Positions 60,119 to 64,000 of a stretch of 64,000 nucleotides of DNA are shown here, piece by piece (within the stretch, counting starts at the first letter, position 1; the number at the start of each line of letters is the position of its first letter). The position numbers were made by a program, and so were the translations under genes. The notes beneath the pieces were generated by a model. That model was not told the origin of the DNA, searched no databases, and saw only the letters and a program-made list of their open reading frames with translations. Source of the DNA: Hydractinia symbiolongicarpus (taxonomy: Eukaryota > Cnidaria > Hydrozoa > Anthoathecata > Hydractiniidae); the NCBI RefSeq assembly GCF_029227915.1, contig NC_079887.1, forward strand, positions 25,295,650 through 25,359,649. The letters are read 5' to 3'.

Positions 60119-63100
60119 TTGGGGAATGAGTTTACTCCCTGGGTACTTTCTTTGTATACATTCGACTATACGGGCCAAGCCCGGGATTTACGTGAAATCG
60201 CGGGTTTTCGTTTGCCGGCGATTAAACCTCTTTCATTAATCTTCTCATTAAAAATGAAAACATTTTTGAAAACTACAAGTCTCATTTGTTCTAGTGGTGC
60301 AAAAATAATTTGAAAAATCGTTCGGGAAATCAGTTTACTCCCTGGGTACTTTCTTTAGATACATACAACTATACGGGCCAAGCCCGGGATTTACGGGAAA
60401 TCGCGGGTTTTCGTTTGCCAACGATTCAACTTCTTTTATTCAGCGTCTCATCAAAAATGAAAACACTTTTGAAAACTACAAGTCTCATGCGTTTTAGTGG
60501 TGACAAAATAATTTAAAAAATCGTTTGGGAAATGAGTTTACTCCCTGGGTACTTTCTTTAGATACATACAACTATACCGGCCAAGCCCGGGATTTACGGG
60601 AAATCGCGGGTTTTCGTTTGCCAACGATTAAACTTCTTTTATTCAGCGTCTCATCAAAAATGAAAACACTTTTGAAAACTACAAGTCTCATGCGTTTTAG
60701 TGGTGACAAAATAATTTAAAAAATCGTTTGGGAAATGAGTTTACTCCCTGGGTACTTTCTTTGTATACTTTTGACTATACGGGCCAAGCCCGGGATTTAC
60801 GGGAAATCGCGGGTTTTCGTTTGACGGCGATTAAACTTCTTTTATTCAGCGTCTCATCAAAAATGAAAACATTTTTAAAAACTACAAGTCTTATGCGTTT
60901 TAGTGGTGAAAAACTAATTTAAAATATCGTTCTGGAAATGAGTTTACTCATAGGGTACTTTCTTTGTATACATTCGACTATACGGGACAAGCCCGGGATT
61001 TACGTGAAATTGCGGGTTTTCGTTTGCCTGCGATTAAACCCCTTTCATTAAGCGTTTCATCAAAAATGAAAACATTTTTGAAAACTACAAGTTTCATGCG
61101 TTTTAGTGGTGAAAAAATAGTTTAAAAAATTGTTCGGGAAATGAGTTTACTCCCTGGGTACTTTCTTTCTATACTTTTGACTATACGAGCCAAGCCCGGG
61201 ATTTACGGGAAATCGCGGGATTTCGTTTGCCAACGATTAAACTTCTTTTATTCAGCGTCTCATCAAAAATGAAAACACTTTTGAAAACTACAAGTCTCAT
61301 GCGTTTTAGTGGTGACAAAGTAATTTAAAAAATCGTTTGGGAAATGAGTTTACTCCCTGGGTACTTTCTTTGTATACTTTTGACTAAACGGGCCAAGCCC
61401 GGGATTTACGGGAAATCGCGGGTTTTCGTTTGCCGGCGATTAAACCTCTTTCATTAATCTTCTCATTAAAAATGAAAACATTTTTGAAAACTACAAGTCT
61501 CATTTGTTCTAGTGGTGCAGAAATAATTTGAAAAATCGTTCGGGAAATCAGTTTACTCCCTGGGTACTTTCTTCAGATACATACAACTATACGGGCCAAG
61601 CCCGGGATTTACGGGAAATCGCGGGTTTTCGTTTGCCAACGATTAAACTTCTTTTATTCAGCGTCTCATCAAAAATGAAAACACTTTTGAAAACTACAAG
61701 TCTCATGCGTTTTAGTGGTGACAAAATAACTTAAAAAATCGTTTGGGAAATGGGTTTACTGCCTGGGTACTTTCTGTAGATACTTTTGACTATACGGGCC
61801 AAGCCCGGGATTTACGGGAAATCGCGGGTTTTCGTTTACCAGCGATTAAACTTCTTTTATTCAGCGTCTCATCAAAAATGAAAACATTTTTAAAAACTAC
61901 AAGTCTTATGCGTTTTAGTGGTGAAAAACTAAATTAAAAAATCGTTCTGGAAATGAGTTTACTCATAGGGTACTTTCTTTGTATACATTCGACTATACGG
62001 GCCGAGTCCGGGATTTACGGGAAATCGCGGGTTTTCGTTTGCCGGCGATTAAACGTCTTTCATTCAGCGTCTCATCAAAAATGTAAACATTCTTAAAAAC
62101 TACAACTCTCATGGGCTTTAGTGGTGAAATAATAATTTAAAAAATCGTTTGGGGAATGAGTTTACTCCCTGGGTACTTTCTTTGTATACTTTTGACTATA
62201 CGGGCCAAGCCCGGGATTTACGGGAAATCGCGGGTTTTCGTTTGACGGCGATTAAACTTCTTTTATTCAGCGTCTCATCAAAAATGAAAACATTTTTAAA
62301 AACTACAAGTCTTATGCGTTTTAGTGGTGAAAAACTAAATTAAAAAATCGTTCTGGAAAGGAGTTTACTCATAGGGTACTTTCTTTGTATACATTCGACT
62401 ATATGGGCCGAGTCCGGGATTTACGGGAAATCGCGGGTTTTCGTTTGCCGGCGATTAAACATCTTTCATTCAGCGTCTCATCAAAAATGTAAACATTCTT
62501 AAAAACTACAACTCTCATGGGCTTTAGTGGTGAAATAATAATTTAAAAAATCGTTTGGGGAATGAGTTTACTCCCTGGGTACTTTCTTTGTATACATTCG
62601 ACTACACGGGCCAAGCCCGGGATTTACGTGAAATCGCGGGTTTTCGTTTGCCGGCGATTAAACCTCTTTCATTAATCTTCTCATTAAAAATGAAAACATT
62701 TTTGAAAACTACAAGTCTCATTTGTTCTAGTGGTGCAGAAATAATTTGAAAAATCGTTCGGGAAATCAGTTTACTCCCTGGGTACTTTCTTCAGATACAT
62801 ACAACTATACGGGCCAAGCCCGGGATTTACGGGAAGTCGCGGGTTTTCGTTTGCCACCGATTAAACTTCTTTTATTCAGCGTTTCATCAAAAATGAAAAC
62901 ACTTTTGAAAACTACAAGTCTCATGCGTTTTAGTGGTGAAAAACTAATTTAAAAAATCGTTCTGGAAATGAGTTTACTCATAGGGTACTTTCTTTGTATA
63001 CATTCGACTATACGGGCCAAGCCCGGGATTTACGTGAAGTCGCGGGTTTTCGTTTGCCGGCGATTAAACCCCTTTCATTAAGCGTTTCATCAAAAATGAA

Positions 63101-63366
63101 AACATTTTTGAAAACTACAAGTCTCATGCGTTTTAGTGGTGAAATAATAGTTTAAAAAATTGTTCGGGAATTGAGTTTACTCACTGGGTACTTTCTATGT
63201 ATATATTTGACTATACGGGCCGAGTCCGGGATTTACCTTAAATCGCGGGTTTTCGTTTGCCGGCGATTAAACTTCTTTTATTCAGCGTCTCATCAAAAAT
63301 GAAAACATTTTTAAAAACTACAAGTCTCATGGGCTTTAGTGGTGAAATAATATTTTAAAAAATCGT
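60119..63366. repeat. Sixteen-monomer higher-order unit (3248 bp)
   Basis: Related to 56669-60118 but with a k/h chimera at 61743 and two unusual monomers with AAAAATGTAAACATTC at 61946 and 62352. Exactly 16 x 203. Its marks GTGCAAAAATAATTTG and ACTATACCGGCC at 60574 recur 3248 bp later, so the next unit starts at 63367. Confidence 0.92.
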
Positions 63367-64000
63367 TTGGGGAATGAGTTTACTCCCTGGGTACTTTCTT
63401 TGTATACATTCGACTATACGGGCCAAGCCCGGGATTTACGTGAAATCGCGGGTTTTCGTTTGCCGGCGATTAAACCTCTTTCATTAATCTTCTCATTAAA
63501 AATGAAAACATTTTTGAAAACTACAAGTCTCATTTGTTCTAGTGGTGCAAAAATAATTTGAAAAATCGTTCGGGAAATCAGTTTACTCCCTGGGTACTTT
63601 CTTTAGATACATACAACTATACGGGCCAAGCCCGGGATTTACGGGAAATCGCGGGTTTTCTTTTGCCAACGATTCAACTTCTTTTATTCAGCGTCTCATC
63701 AAAAATGAAAACACTTTTGAAAACTACAAGTCTCATGCGTTTTAGTGGTGACAAAATAATTTAAAAAATCGTTTGGGAAATGAGTTTACTCCCTGGGTAC
63801 TTTCTTTAGATACATACAACTATACCGGCCAAGCCCGGGATTTACGGGAAATCGCGGGTTTTCGTTTGCCAACGATTAAACTTCTTTTATTCAGCGTCTC
63901 ATCAAAAATGAAAACACTTTTGAAAACTACAAGTCTCATGCGTTTTAGTGGTGACAAAATAATTTAAAAAATCGTTTGGGAAATGAGTTTACTCCCTGGG
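63367..64000. repeat. Partial next higher-order unit, cut by window end
   Basis: Monomers a-b-c matching 60119-60752 with the same GTGCAAAAATAATTTG and ACTATACCGGCC marks. One difference seen is TTTTCTTTTGCC near 63658 in place of TTTTCGTTTGCC. The sequence ends 25 bases or so into the next monomer. Confidence 0.92.

Larger units (their letters stand above)
1933..64000. repeat. Satellite family B array (203-bp monomer)
   Basis: Continuous head-to-tail array. The anchor CTCCCTGGGTACTTTC recurs every 203 bp with few exceptions (128, 190, 201, 202 and 221 bp). Each monomer has a CG-rich first half (CGGG cluster, GCCCGGG, TTTGCCGGCGATTAAAC) and an AT-rich second half (AAAAATGAAAACATTTTTG, then A/T tracts around AATTTAAAAAATCG). 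All copies are in one orientation and I find no foreign insertion. The array runs off the right edge in mid-monomer. I do not recognise the family; it is most likely centromeric, pericentromeric or subtelomeric DNA of a eukaryote. Confidence 0.97.
47738..64000. repeat. Satellite B block V (long multimer units)
   Basis: The d, e and f monomers disappear and h, i, j, k, g and a'' types take over, with a, b and c retained. Units of 5, 12, 16 and 17 monomers are visible. Almost all monomers are exactly 203 bp, which makes this one of the most homogenised parts of the window. Confidence 0.88.

Noticed and set aside
26025-63967. A tandem family of small protein genes or a repeat protein
   Set aside because: 203 is not divisible by three, so frames cannot join across monomers. 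Start codons vary (TTG, GTG, ATG), substitutions are often nonsynonymous, and no regulatory signals are seen.
1933-64000. CRISPR array
   Set aside because: The repeating unit is 203 bp and continuous. There are no short constant repeats separated by unique spacers of equal length, and no cas-like genes.
1933-64000. Transposon-derived tandem array (terminal repeats, target-site duplications or a transposase remnant)
   Set aside because: No terminal inverted repeats, target duplications or transposase-like frame were seen in either family.
1933-64000. tRNA, 5S or other RNA genes within the repeats
   Set aside because: No tRNA cloverleaf or pol III A/B box pair is present. The closest string, ATTCGACTATACGG, does not fit the B-box consensus.

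Overview
The whole window is satellite DNA. I see no gene, RNA gene, transposon, CRISPR array or unique-sequence spacer. Two unrelated-looking tandem families meet inside it. Family A has a monomer of about 375 bp and fills 1-1932. Family B has a 203-bp monomer and fills 1933-64000, with roughly 305-310 copies, all head-to-tail in the same orientation. This organisation (long pure array, nucleosome-scale monomer, multi-monomer higher-order repeats) is typical of eukaryotic centromeric, pericentromeric or subtelomeric heterochromatin. The species cannot be named from the sequence. In one fully hand-counted B monomer (52203-52405), G+C is 76/203 and CpG is not depleted (10 seen, about 7 expected), which argues weakly against a genome with heavy, long-standing CpG methylation.

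Layout. (1) 1-1932: five complete A monomers and a truncated sixth; monomer 5 resembles 1 and 6 resembles 2, so A itself looks like a four-monomer higher-order array. (2) 1931-1933: abrupt A/B junction. (3) 1933-6389: B block I, marked by five copies of a 128-bp deletion monomer and a 940-bp five-monomer unit. (4) 6390-26024: B block II, the most heterogeneous part, with indels, 201-bp monomers, a local triplication and kilobase-scale duplications. (5) 26025-30894: a transition zone. (6) 30895-47737: a hexameric 1218-bp higher-order repeat, interleaved with 14/13-monomer and 4-monomer units. (7) 47738-64000: 5-monomer (1015 bp), 12-monomer (2436 bp) and 16/17-monomer (3248/3450 bp) units built from a shared pool of monomer types.

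For the homogenised part I use lower-case type names. a: AAACCTCTTTCATTAATC segment. b and c: TAGATACATAC or TAGATACATCC with GCCAACG. d: TTGCATAC with TTGTCGGCG. e: ACTCACAGGG. f: GGGCCGAGTCC with CAGCATCTC. g: CTATGTATATAT. h: TTTGACGGCG. i: ACTCATAGGG with AAACCCCTTTC. j: TATACGAGCC. k: CTGTAGATAC with GCCACCG. A double prime (a'', b'') marks later sub-variants.

Nearly every B monomer carries an open frame of about 60-68 codons on the + strand. Because 203 is not a multiple of three, these frames shift from one monomer to the next and never join. I treat them as a property of the repeat, not as genes. The most interesting content is the array's history: nested higher-order repeats with private shared mutations, chimeric monomers at crossover points, a conserved hairpin next to a recurrent deletion breakpoint, and a helically phased CGGG cluster in each monomer.
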